Origin: a virus
IMG/VR virus record: IMGVR_UViG_3300006620_000109
Coordinates: 1-34,021 of that record
Strand: one strand, 5' to 3'
Length of the DNA: 34,021 nucleotides
Shown: positions 15,366 through 23,606 of the stretch, one piece after another
Position numbering within the stretch: position 1 is the first letter of the stretch
How the letters are laid out: every line of letters begins with the position of its first letter
Program-made: the position numbers and the translations under genes
The notes under the pieces: generated by a model
Told to the model about the DNA's origin: nothing
Seen by the model: only the letters and a program-made list of their open reading frames with translations
Database searches by the model: none

Positions 15366-16293
15366 ACTTATATGCCAGTGCGTCTACTTTACATGCGCAA
15401 TATTCTGCAGGGCATGTAATATAATCATTAAGTGGTTTAAATGTTCTATCAAAAATGTTTCCTAACGAGTATTTATTATAGCCAATAAGCTCAGAACATA
15501 TCCATACATCACCATTCATCTCGATAAAAATACGTTTTGATCCAGCACTGCATTGCCAGAATTGAAATGAATGCTTGCCTTCAATGATTTGCTTTTGAAA
15601 ATTTACATTTTCCTTATCATAATAAATATCCATATTCCAGCCTGAATCATTTGCATTGCCTTTCTTTAGTTCATTTTCATTTGTGCTTGAAATATAGTCA
15701 AGCATTTCTTTAGTATATCCATCTATCAATTTACTGCTATTAAAGTCAGGCCTAAGAACTTTCATAGAAGTATCGACTCTAAGGCTACCATAAGTTTTAT
15801 TATAAAGATCAAGAATATTATAAAAATACTCAGGATCGAGCATGTAGTTTGCTGAAACCGCGTATCCACCTTCAGAAGCTATTTTAAGATTATTATAAAA
15901 TAAATCTGGATCGCAGAACGCAGCGTGATAACTAAAGTTAAGTACTACGTTTTTTTGTAATCCAGTTGCAACAAATCTTTCCCACCATGCATGCGTACGA
16001 CTACCATTCGTATTGATTTCCATTATGATATTAGGATTGACTCTTACGCATTCTTTAAGAAACTTAATCATTTTAGGCCACATAGTTGTTTCACCACCTA
16101 GGATCTCAAAAAACATATCAGGTTGTTTGCCGTTACACATTTTTTCTAGAAAGTAAATTGCATCTTCAATATCAGGAAATCCATACTTACCATCATGTAA
16201 ATTCTCTGGACAATAAGAACAAGAGAAGTTACACATAGAAGTAAAGTTCCATGTAATATAGATTCTATTTGGATTTCTACCAGAGACCTGCAA
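15358..16293 (-). CDS. Radical SAM protein with C-terminal twitch/SPASM-like domain
   Basis: A 311-residue protein, the shortest of the set. CNFSCSYC gives Cys21, Cys25 and Cys28, and GGET at 66-69 stands for GGEP. The C-terminal region has Cys248, Cys266 and a compact Cys294, Cys299, Cys301 group (CPAEYCAC). IEMNGDVWICSELIG has the strand-turn-Cys pattern of the twitch fold. The only conventional start before the cluster motif is TTG at 16293, 17 bases inside the upstream gene and without a good Shine-Dalgarno, so the start is tentative. It sits next to the PLP enzyme and oxygenase genes. Confidence 0.86.
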   Translation of the reverse strand: MQVSGRNPNRIYITWNFTSMCNFSCSYCPENLHDGKYGFPDIEDAIYFLEKMCNGKQPDMFFEILGGETTMWPKMIKFLKECVRVNPNIIMEINTNGSRTHAWWERFVATGLQKNVVLNFSYHAAFCDPDLFYNNLKIASEGGYAVSANYMLDPEYFYNILDLYNKTYGSLRVDTSMKVLRPDFNSSKLIDGYTKEMLDYISSTNENELKKGNANDSGWNMDIYYDKENVNFQKQIIEGKHSFQFWQCSAGSKRIFIEMNGDVWICSELIGYNKYSLGNIFDRTFKPLNDYITCPAEYCACKVDALAYKYD

Positions 16294-17434
16294 ATTCGGG
16301 TACTACCTTTTTAAAATCTTCTCCTCGAGCTTTATCTAACTTTTGAGTAAAGTCGATAAACTGCGAAAGTCTATGCGAGTTGTCTTCGTTATACATGTAA
16401 TTAACTAGTTGATCAAAGTTGTCTTGTATTCTTTGTGTAGGTGCGCTGTAAGCTAATCTTTTAGCAACAATATCTTTAGCCCATCGTGGTAAAACTGTTA
16501 TTGATACTTGCTCTGGGCTAGAAGCTTGTACAAAGTTAAGCCACGTGTTATCTGGCAAAATATCATTCCAATACCACGCAACATTAGGAATATCTAGAAT
16601 GTTGTATATCGTAACTGTACCTCGAATTCCGGGTTCAGCATTCGGTAGATTAATTAATCTATCTAAAACCTGTTCGACTCTTGGCCATTTTGTAGGATAG
16701 CGCTGATATTCCATTACTTTGCCAGTAGCATCAAATGAAGTGGCGAATTCTAACTTCTTAAATTTTGACCACAAAGATAATAGTCTTGGCTTTGGCATTA
16801 CTGTAAGGTTAGTGCTATAGTTAAGACTTACTTTATCAGCCGTTCCATTCTCAACTATCTTTTCAAGTATTTCTTGATATTCCGGAATAATAAAAGGTTC
16901 GCCACCAGTCATTTTGATATGACGAATATTTGGAATGTGTTTATCTAGATTTGACATGTCATAAGGAACAGGTTCAGGATGTTCTTTGATAAACTTTGCA
17001 ACATCTTTTACACCGGGTATATTTGGCTGAACGTAATCTTCTACGGCTAGCCAATCTTTATACCAATTTGTAGAATAAAAAGGACCGCACATTCTACATC
17101 GAATATTACACCGATTGCTAAAAGATAACTCAAGCCAAACTAACTTAGGATTGTCTACATCTAGATCTTCAATAAGAGGTTCATTAAACCCTCTAGGTTG
17201 TAAATGAATTTGTCTTAAAGATCTTTTTCTACCGGCATCTTCTTCTTCCCAGCACTTACGACAACCCGGGTGTCTTTCACCTTTAAGCATAGCATTGCGA
17301 AGCTCTTCAATAGGACCTACTTTATTCAAGAGAAATCGACAGCAAGGCTTTTCAACTCCTCCCGGTCCAATAAAAGTGTGGTTCCAAGGAAGAGAACAGA
17401 ATGTATCAGACGTAGTCTTTAAGGAGGTGTTCAT
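16277..17434 (-). CDS. Radical SAM protein with N-terminal twitch domain
   Basis: A 385-residue protein. N-terminal cluster cysteines are Cys13, Cys31-Cys32 (KPCCRF), Cys58 and Cys61 (CRKC, followed by EEEDAGRKRSLR). The core has CNIRCRMC (Cys109, Cys113, Cys116) and MTGGEPFI with GGEP at 177-180. A later SFDATG segment matches the SxDG strand of this family. It is most like the gene at 12777-13934 in length and layout. It overlaps the upstream gene by 29 bases; the AGGA before its ATG is very close, which fits re-initiation coupling. Substrate unknown. Confidence 0.88.
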   Translation of the reverse strand: MNTSLKTTSDTFCSLPWNHTFIGPGGVEKPCCRFLLNKVGPIEELRNAMLKGERHPGCRKCWEEEDAGRKRSLRQIHLQPRGFNEPLIEDLDVDNPKLVWLELSFSNRCNIRCRMCGPFYSTNWYKDWLAVEDYVQPNIPGVKDVAKFIKEHPEPVPYDMSNLDKHIPNIRHIKMTGGEPFIIPEYQEILEKIVENGTADKVSLNYSTNLTVMPKPRLLSLWSKFKKLEFATSFDATGKVMEYQRYPTKWPRVEQVLDRLINLPNAEPGIRGTVTIYNILDIPNVAWYWNDILPDNTWLNFVQASSPEQVSITVLPRWAKDIVAKRLAYSAPTQRIQDNFDQLVNYMYNEDNSHRLSQFIDFTQKLDKARGEDFKKVVPEFAGLW

Positions 17435-18539
17435 ATCCTGGTGCTGCTTTCGGTACGCGAAGATCTAAATAATCACCGCACCAAGTTCTATCACAAACTG
17501 TTGGCTCGGTAGGCAATTCAAAGCCTTCATCAAGTTCATATATGTTTCCAATTGGTCCGCCGCGGTGGCAGCTACCAATGAATACTCTTCCGTCAGGATC
17601 GACTTTTAGATGCTGAACACCTGCCCAGCACGTCCATCCCTTATAGTTATTGTCTTTGTTAAGCGTCATAGTATTATAGTGATCTACTGTTACCGATCCA
17701 TCCTCCCAATATCTTTCAATGTTATTTCTTTTTTTAGCATCAGTCTTATGTTTATACCAACTATTAATTCTATCAAATTCTTCTTGAGTGTAGAAAGAAT
17801 TTCTTCCTATTAATTGTTGAAACACTTCTGAATCATAGCCTTTGCTTCTTCTCTCCGCTTTCTTCTTAATCTTATCAGCAGTAGATACTGAACCGGTGTT
17901 ATCACCTAGAATTAACTCATTCTGGCCCGGCCGCAGTTCGTTTGTAACACCGTGTTGTGGTCGAATATTGCGAAACTCGATCTTCTCAATATCTTCTTCA
18001 ACTAATCTTTCCCACATTTTTTCGATTAGATCTAGCTGGCCAGGGTATACCATAAATCGAGCGATAAATGTTTTCTTCTTATCGTGAGTATCATTCCACT
18101 CTCTACGCCACTTTTCGATAGCGATAATCTTTTCAAGAGTTTCTTCAATCTTATTATGAATATACTCAAAGTGTATAGAGAAGACAATATTATCTAGAAA
18201 TTGAAAGTTCTTAATGATTTTATCTGCTGGAATAGATCCATTTGTTACTACAGATATTTCGTCAGGCATAGATCTTCCGATATATTCTACAATATCATAG
18301 AACCAAGGGATAATCATAGGCTCACCTCCACACAATGACCATTGCACGTTATACCAATACTTGTCTTCAATGGCGTCAACGAGTAGCTTCATTTTCTCAA
18401 GAGGAGGATTAGGGCTATGAAAATCGTGCAAGTAGTCGACACAGTACGAGCAGTCGTAGTTACACCGCTTAGTCATATACCAGTCTACACTAATAGCTTT
18501 TGTTCTATTATGAATGTATCTTTGTGCTACTTGTTTCAT
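17406..18539 (-). CDS. Radical SAM protein with C-terminal twitch/SPASM-like domain
   Basis: A 377-residue protein. CNYDCSYC gives Cys26, Cys30 and Cys33, and CGGEP holds GGEP at 71-74. The C-terminal part has GWTC (Cys304), Cys324, Cys349 and Cys354, with LKVDPDGRVFIGSC between the first two. The same GWTC-22-C-C spacing occurs in the gene at 5571-6677, so these two are probably a sub-pair separated in the operon. The ATG has a GAGAGA site and overlaps the upstream gene by 32 bases. The charged segment at about 225-260 is specific to this member. Confidence 0.88.
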   Translation of the reverse strand: MKQVAQRYIHNRTKAISVDWYMTKRCNYDCSYCVDYLHDFHSPNPPLEKMKLLVDAIEDKYWYNVQWSLCGGEPMIIPWFYDIVEYIGRSMPDEISVVTNGSIPADKIIKNFQFLDNIVFSIHFEYIHNKIEETLEKIIAIEKWRREWNDTHDKKKTFIARFMVYPGQLDLIEKMWERLVEEDIEKIEFRNIRPQHGVTNELRPGQNELILGDNTGSVSTADKIKKKAERRSKGYDSEVFQQLIGRNSFYTQEEFDRINSWYKHKTDAKKRNNIERYWEDGSVTVDHYNTMTLNKDNNYKGWTCWAGVQHLKVDPDGRVFIGSCHRGGPIGNIYELDEGFELPTEPTVCDRTWCGDYLDLRVPKAAPGYEHLLKDYV

Positions 18540-19722
18540 ATATCTCTCTAATGTGAGGAAAAAGCTTAAATGAATCTTGATTTCTTATTTTATCGAGTGC
18601 ATCATTATATTCGATAAATCCTTTGTATTCTTTTTCATGAGGAGTACGAGTTGATCTCAAATTGCTAATTAAATTATCCAGTTTTTCATGGTGTCTATCA
18701 TGCAGAATAGGCTTGTAACTTTCTAGTTCTTCAGCAGCATGTAAACGAGTATCTAGGTCTATCATTTCTAGACTAAACCTATCTGGTGAATGAACCGTAT
18801 AGAAAAACATATCACAATCATCTTGAAATTCTAAAAACCAGTCTAGAAATTTCCACATAGATAGACATTGGTATACTGTAATAGCTGACAGTATACTTTT
18901 TCTCCATTGCGAATGTAATTTCAATGATCTAAAATTCTGATCTACTACGCTCCATTTGCTTGGCCAGCGAAGGAATTCATTCTCTTCTCCATACGCATCG
19001 ATAGAAGCTCCAAACCAACCTGACTTAAATTGGTTAAGCAGACTAACCACATACTCATCGACTTTATTAATATTACTGTGTACATGAACATGCATTCGAG
19101 AAGCATGGCCAGTATCAACCAATTGCTGCAGAGTTGTTATAACATTGTCGTCAATAAGTGGCTCACCACCGTGTAACTCAATCGCATCTATCTGATTAAC
19201 ATGCTTCCAAAACTCGTTTAGAAAGTTACCTCCGTCTCCTAGCTGTTTCTTTGAACATCCGATTAATTGTTTCTTATCATACTCAGGAATAAAGTCGTAG
19301 TGCTTAGTGTGTTCTTTCTCGATAAGAGTTGAGTTTTTCGGTGTACAGATTCTACACGCAGAATTACAAACCGAAGATAATCTAAACTCCCACCAGGCCG
19401 GCATCTCTTCGACGTATCCATCTTCACGAATTCGATGCTTATACTTCTCATAATATCGATCAAGGTATCCTTGTCTTTTAGACCCGCCACCAGATTCTTC
19501 TGTGCGTTTACATCCTTCGCACTGAGGTATTCTTTCACCACGAATCTTACGTCTTCTAAAATCTCGCATCCAATCACAATTCCAAAAGTCTTCTACACTA
19601 TCGGTGTTGAGATTAAATCCTTCAATCGGATAAGCTCCTTCGGCTTGACTGCAAGTTTTAAGAGTTCCGTTAGGTCTACAATTCAATACCATAAATGGAA
19701 TTATACAAAAATTCTCATTCAT
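18508..19722 (-). CDS. Radical SAM protein with N-terminal twitch domain
   Basis: A 404-residue protein. The front domain has Cys6 (NFCIIPF), Cys24 followed by Ser (TCSQ, not the CC pair), and Cys68 and Cys71 (CEGC, then EESGGGSKRQG). The core CNSACRIC gives Cys119, Cys123 and Cys126, and ELHGGEPLI holds GGEP at 185-188. The SIDAYG segment follows at mid-core. The start overlaps the upstream TGA (ATGA). Loss of one cysteine of the CC pair, also seen in the gene at 11609-12790, suggests a different auxiliary cluster ligand set. Confidence 0.87.
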   Translation of the reverse strand: MNENFCIIPFMVLNCRPNGTLKTCSQAEGAYPIEGFNLNTDSVEDFWNCDWMRDFRRRKIRGERIPQCEGCKRTEESGGGSKRQGYLDRYYEKYKHRIREDGYVEEMPAWWEFRLSSVCNSACRICTPKNSTLIEKEHTKHYDFIPEYDKKQLIGCSKKQLGDGGNFLNEFWKHVNQIDAIELHGGEPLIDDNVITTLQQLVDTGHASRMHVHVHSNINKVDEYVVSLLNQFKSGWFGASIDAYGEENEFLRWPSKWSVVDQNFRSLKLHSQWRKSILSAITVYQCLSMWKFLDWFLEFQDDCDMFFYTVHSPDRFSLEMIDLDTRLHAAEELESYKPILHDRHHEKLDNLISNLRSTRTPHEKEYKGFIEYNDALDKIRNQDSFKLFPHIREIYETSSTKIHS

Positions 19723-21044
19723 AGTAAATGCTTAAATTCTGGCACAACAGATTTAATATCTTGATTTCGTAATTCGTCAAGCTTAGTTGTTTCAAACACA
19801 AATCTGTCCCAATGGTCTTTATAGTAATCTTCTGATAGCATGAAGTCAGTAACTCCATCACATATTTTTACAAAACTATTTTTTACTTTAGTGCTATATC
19901 CACTTGCCAAGATCCAGTCAATATACTCTTGGTATTTTTCTGCCACCTCATCTTTAAATATTGCTGGTAATACTTTGACATTGAAGTGCTTCGGTGAATG
20001 GCACATGTGGTGAGTAACAAGAGGCCTACGGCCAGTGAGAGGATTAAATCTTTTTAGGCCAGATTCTTCTAGTTTCCATCTCATAAACTCCGGTAAGTGT
20101 AAAACATTATACGGTGTAACAGTAAAAGTAAACCAGCACTTTAGATTAATGTCAAGATTCTGGTCAAGCCTTTGCATATTACGATATAGAAGCTTCCACT
20201 TGATAGGAGCTCTTTGGTATTCTAAAACATCTCCATAGCCGTCAATTGAAACACCAACTCGTATTTGCTTAAAGCTTTCCCATAGCTTGAGAATACGATC
20301 AGTTACATTTGTCAGATTGGTATTATATTCTATTTCAATATCTTTTGCTCTACCAGATTGTACTAGCCTTTCTAAAGATTCAATGTGCTCCTCGATGATA
20401 AGAGGTTCACCACCAACAATGTACATTCTCTTTACGTTGTTAGTATATTTCTCAAAGTTATTCCAATAGTAATTAGAATTCTTAAACCAGTCATATTGAT
20501 TAGTAGACCATTTACCTTTAGCATTCTTTGTCAAAGTAATTAAGTCATGTGTATCTTTGTATGTAGTCTTATCGTGCATATTAACAAAGTCATCATACCA
20601 AGTATGGCTATCGGTCGGTCCACACATTCTACACTTCAAGTTGCAGAAGTTTCCATACCGAATATCAAAGTAATCAATATCGAAATCGTCAGGATTAATA
20701 GTACCATCTTCTTCTGTATTAGATAAGGCACCATCCATGATATGACCCCAATCGTCATTCTCATATCCTCTTCGCGATTGTACACCATTTAGTTCTTCTT
20801 GTCTACAACGCTCACATTCCGAATGCCACTCTCCTTTCATCATAGAAGTTCTTACTTCTTTGAGAAGCTCAGCATTACGTGCTTCGTTTAGATCATCTCT
20901 ACCTGCATTATATGGTGTACCATCTTCTTTTCGAAGAATACCACGATTTTTTGTATAGCTGTTTGTGTTACAGCATACTCTAAGATCTCCGTTATTACGA
21001 AGATTAATAGAGTTCCAAGGTAATGGACAAAACGTCTTACTCAT
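19719..21044 (-). CDS. Radical SAM protein with N-terminal twitch domain
   Basis: A 441-residue protein. The front domain has Cys6 (TFCPLPWNS), Cys24-Cys25 (RVCCNT), and Cys77 and Cys80 (CERC, then EELNGVQSRR). It carries an insert between the two cysteine groups (GILRKEDGTPYNAG) shared with the first gene of the operon. The core has CNLKCRMC (Cys134, Cys138, Cys141), a longer linker than in its relatives, and VGGEPLI with GGEP at 211-214, then SIDGYG. ATGA overlaps join it to both neighbours, giving strict translational coupling. Confidence 0.9.
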   Translation of the reverse strand: MSKTFCPLPWNSINLRNNGDLRVCCNTNSYTKNRGILRKEDGTPYNAGRDDLNEARNAELLKEVRTSMMKGEWHSECERCRQEELNGVQSRRGYENDDWGHIMDGALSNTEEDGTINPDDFDIDYFDIRYGNFCNLKCRMCGPTDSHTWYDDFVNMHDKTTYKDTHDLITLTKNAKGKWSTNQYDWFKNSNYYWNNFEKYTNNVKRMYIVGGEPLIIEEHIESLERLVQSGRAKDIEIEYNTNLTNVTDRILKLWESFKQIRVGVSIDGYGDVLEYQRAPIKWKLLYRNMQRLDQNLDINLKCWFTFTVTPYNVLHLPEFMRWKLEESGLKRFNPLTGRRPLVTHHMCHSPKHFNVKVLPAIFKDEVAEKYQEYIDWILASGYSTKVKNSFVKICDGVTDFMLSEDYYKDHWDRFVFETTKLDELRNQDIKSVVPEFKHLL

Positions 21045-22483
21045 TTATACCACTCTAGCCAATCATAGTCTGGAAATGTTTCATTAAAATCTATAAATCT
21101 TTTATCTGCTACCGTGTAACACCACTCGGCTGTCTCTGGTAATCTTGTTGACCAATCGTCTGCATCCATAAAGTTAAGCAAACCTTGCATACGTGGTATA
21201 CCATACTCTGATTGTCTCCAAGTATCGTATGGCACTTGGCGTTCAGTTACGCCAGTACAATCTTTCCAATTCTTTTCAAGCCATGGAAATAACTCGTCTT
21301 CGCACTTCTGCCTAACGTCTTTCTTAAACCATTCAGGCAAGACTTTTACATTAAGCTGCGGTGGCCAATAGGCTAAATGACATGAAAATAAGCCACCGCC
21401 AGACGGCCACTTGTTTAGAAGTTTGAATCCTTCTTGCACTTTCCATTTAATAAATTCAGGCAAGTAATATATATTGAGTGCAATACAAGTCCATGCCGTA
21501 GTAAGCTCAAGGTTACCGTGTGGATAATTATCCAGCTTTTTAATTTGTTCTACAACTTCAGGCCAAGGAGACGGATAACGAATAAAATGATTTCGTTGTT
21601 CAATGTCATCTATAGAAAAATGGAAGATTACATTGCGGAATTCTTTCCACAAATCAAATAAGTCTTCTCTCCATTCTAATCCGTTTGAGTTATAGCGCAG
21701 TTCAATATCTTTCGCCAATCCATCCTCAATAATTTTTTCAAGAAGAGTATAGTGCTCATCCATAATTAGAGATTCACCACCGGCCCAGTATAATTGCCGA
21801 AGATGCGGAAGCTGTGAGTACAGCTCATCCCAAAAGGTTGGACTTTTCTTATGCCAGTTATAAGATCCACCCGTCCAAGCTAGCTTGCCAGTCTCTTTTT
21901 CCCACTCCATAGTCTGCTTGAGTTTAGGATTAACTAGATGTGGATGGATTTGTTTGTGTTCTTTTACCCAACCGCTCGAATCATGTGGGCTACACATAAC
22001 ACAAGCCAACTGACATTTAGAGCCAAGGCGCAAATCAATATATCGAATCCTAGGGTCGACTGTCCCGTCTTCTTGAGTACCACGAATGATTTCATCAATT
22101 CCTCCTGCATCTTGTATCCATTTACGAGTTTCCCACTGCCTCTTTGATCGATGGCCAGCTTCTTCTTCCTTGAAACATTTAATACACGATGCAGGTTTTT
22201 CTCCAGCTAACATTTGTCGCCGAACACCTTTCATGTATTCGTTGTTCCAGCTTTCAAGCAGTCCAGTCGTAGCAAGGTTTGCTGGTTTACCATCATCTCT
22301 TTTTAAGATTCCGGCATCAGACTTAGTCTTGTTAGTAGATTCAGCATTAACAGCAACACCGCTAGCATTTGCTGTACAACACACTCGCATATGACCATTA
22401 GGCCTAGTGGATAAATGCATCCAGGGAAGCGCGCAAAATGTTTCTGTAGGAAATTGTTCGTCTAGTTCTTTTTTAGTGTACAT
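21041..22483 (-). CDS. Radical SAM protein with N-terminal twitch domain, first gene of operon
   Basis: A 480-residue protein, the largest of the set. The front domain has Cys17 (TFCALPWMH), Cys35-Cys36 (RVCCTA), and Cys100 and Cys103 (CIKC, then EEEAGHRSKRQ). The core CQLACVMC gives Cys157, Cys161 and Cys164; GGES at 235-238 stands for GGEP, and SIDDIE replaces the usual SxDG. The insert GILKRDDGKPAN links it to the next gene. It starts 35 bases downstream of a TATAAATA late promoter core with a GGA ribosome site, and is the first cistron of the 15-gene unit. Confidence 0.9.
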   Translation of the reverse strand: MYTKKELDEQFPTETFCALPWMHLSTRPNGHMRVCCTANASGVAVNAESTNKTKSDAGILKRDDGKPANLATTGLLESWNNEYMKGVRRQMLAGEKPASCIKCFKEEEAGHRSKRQWETRKWIQDAGGIDEIIRGTQEDGTVDPRIRYIDLRLGSKCQLACVMCSPHDSSGWVKEHKQIHPHLVNPKLKQTMEWEKETGKLAWTGGSYNWHKKSPTFWDELYSQLPHLRQLYWAGGESLIMDEHYTLLEKIIEDGLAKDIELRYNSNGLEWREDLFDLWKEFRNVIFHFSIDDIEQRNHFIRYPSPWPEVVEQIKKLDNYPHGNLELTTAWTCIALNIYYLPEFIKWKVQEGFKLLNKWPSGGGLFSCHLAYWPPQLNVKVLPEWFKKDVRQKCEDELFPWLEKNWKDCTGVTERQVPYDTWRQSEYGIPRMQGLLNFMDADDWSTRLPETAEWCYTVADKRFIDFNETFPDYDWLEWYK

Positions 22484-22497
22484 TTCAATTCCAATGA

Positions 22498-22505
22498 TAT
22501 ATAAT
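22498..22505 (+). promoter_or_regulatory. Possible promoter -10 for the plus-strand island
   Basis: The stretch TGATATATAAT contains a -10-like element upstream of the plus-strand glycosyltransferase gene, with TG three bases before TATATA. No convincing -35 is seen. The site overlaps the leader of the divergent radical SAM operon, so the two directions may interfere. Confidence 0.25.
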
Positions 22506-22517
22506 AGTATATACAGT

Positions 22518-22525
22518 TATTTATA
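22518..22525 (-). promoter_or_regulatory. T4-type late promoter core for the radical SAM operon
   Basis: The minus strand reads TATAAATA followed by ACTGTA, 35 bases before the ATG at 22483. This is an exact match to the T4 late consensus and places the whole radical SAM operon in the late, virion-assembly stage. It lies in the 45-base divergent gap. Confidence 0.7.
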
Positions 22526-22528
22526 TGG

Positions 22529-23233
22529 ATGATCATGAACTTCTTTACGCTCAAATGGGGTGACAAGTACGGGCCAGAATACGTTAACCGTTTATACGGA
22601 TCTTTAGTATCTCACTATCACAAACCCTTTACTCTTACTTGCTATACTGACAATCACGAAAATATACGTGATGAAGTATACATACAGCCTATACAAGATC
22701 TAAGGCCATACAACACAGATCGAGTGTTTACATACGAAAAACTCATGCTCATGGAAAAGTATGAGAAAGGTATGTGGCTCGACTTAGATATACTTATACA
22801 CCAAGATATTACTGACGTATCAAGTGACAAAGACTTCACTATGATATGGAACTACTGGAACAACTACGAAGAAAGATCGTTGTACTGGTACGGCAAAGGG
22901 ACGTCGTGTCATGTTAACAGCTCGTTTGTCCAATGGAACAATCCAGATTGGTTGATTCGATTTACTCGAGATAATTGGGATAAGATTAATTGGACATACA
23001 AATCTCTAGATAAATACATGTTCTATCAACATGCAAGAAATGATAGACTTAATTATTGGCCAGCAGATGCTGTGTCTAATTACAATAGAGAGAATCTAAC
23101 TCTGACAAAAAAAGTAACTCTTTTCAATACATCACATATCAAGGCTAATAACCTTGCAAATGAAATCGGATACGAATTACATGAATCGGCAAAAGATGTC
23201 GTTGATCTCTGGAAAAGCTACGAACTACGATAG
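22529..23233 (+). CDS. Glycosyltransferase-like protein (GT-A, DxD)
   Basis: A 234-residue protein. FTLKWGDKYGPEYVNRLY and the CYTDN segment (residues 38-42) are typical of the first strands of GT-A fold enzymes. MWLDLDILI supplies the metal-binding DxD (Asp85, Asp87). SSFVQWN near residue 133 fits the acceptor-side strand. The first gene of the plus-strand island. An ATG two codons later (22535) is equally possible and has a weak GGAT in front. It probably transfers a sugar to a phage or host target; donor unknown. Confidence 0.75.
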   Translation: MIMNFFTLKWGDKYGPEYVNRLYGSLVSHYHKPFTLTCYTDNHENIRDEVYIQPIQDLRPYNTDRVFTYEKLMLMEKYEKGMWLDLDILIHQDITDVSSDKDFTMIWNYWNNYEERSLYWYGKGTSCHVNSSFVQWNNPDWLIRFTRDNWDKINWTYKSLDKYMFYQHARNDRLNYWPADAVSNYNRENLTLTKKVTLFNTSHIKANNLANEIGYELHESAKDVVDLWKSYELR

Positions 23234-23606
23234 TGTACTTTTTCTAGCATGCAACGATATAAGAGAAACGCTATACACTCTTAACGCAATAGAGATCGAT
23301 GCTCGAGCTATCGACTATGATCCAAAGTTTGAAGACTACGACCTATATGAATGCAAAGACTTTGTGTTTGATGAAGTCAATTTAGACGCTGAGCTAGTAG
23401 TTCATATGAACTGCGAGAAAACATATCCGTTTGAACGAACTGGAGATGTTATATTGATTGGTGATGATGAACGTCACAACGGTGACTGTGTACCAATACT
23501 AAGCTGCAATCAGTTAACATATATGTATGATGTCAAGGAAGTGTATGAAGAACACGTTATAGAATATCATGGAAAACATTACTACATTGTTTGGGGTAGA
23601 ATGTAA
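23196..23606 (+). CDS. Small Rossmann/methyltransferase-like protein
   Basis: A 136-residue protein starting MSLISGKATNYDSVLFLACN. It overlaps the upstream glycosyltransferase by 38 bases; the open frame extends to a TTG at 23154, which would nearly double the overlap. Alternating strands (VLFLACN, ELVVHMNCEKTY, DVILIGDDERH, HYYIVWGRM) resemble a Rossmann fold. The VVHMNCEKTYPF segment parallels VINTSCEHMWDM in the next gene, and both end in a similar strand, so the two are likely distant paralogues. No complete SAM-binding glycine motif is visible, so catalytic activity is doubtful. Confidence 0.6.
   Translation: MSLISGKATNYDSVLFLACNDIRETLYTLNAIEIDARAIDYDPKFEDYDLYECKDFVFDEVNLDAELVVHMNCEKTYPFERTGDVILIGDDERHNGDCVPILSCNQLTYMYDVKEVYEEHVIEYHGKHYYIVWGRM

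Noticed and set aside
5571-22483. A RiPP-type cluster with its own precursor peptide
   Set aside because: I looked for a small gene or a gap between the overlapping cistrones and found none, so a precursor is not supported here; a virion protein or a gene outside the window could serve instead.
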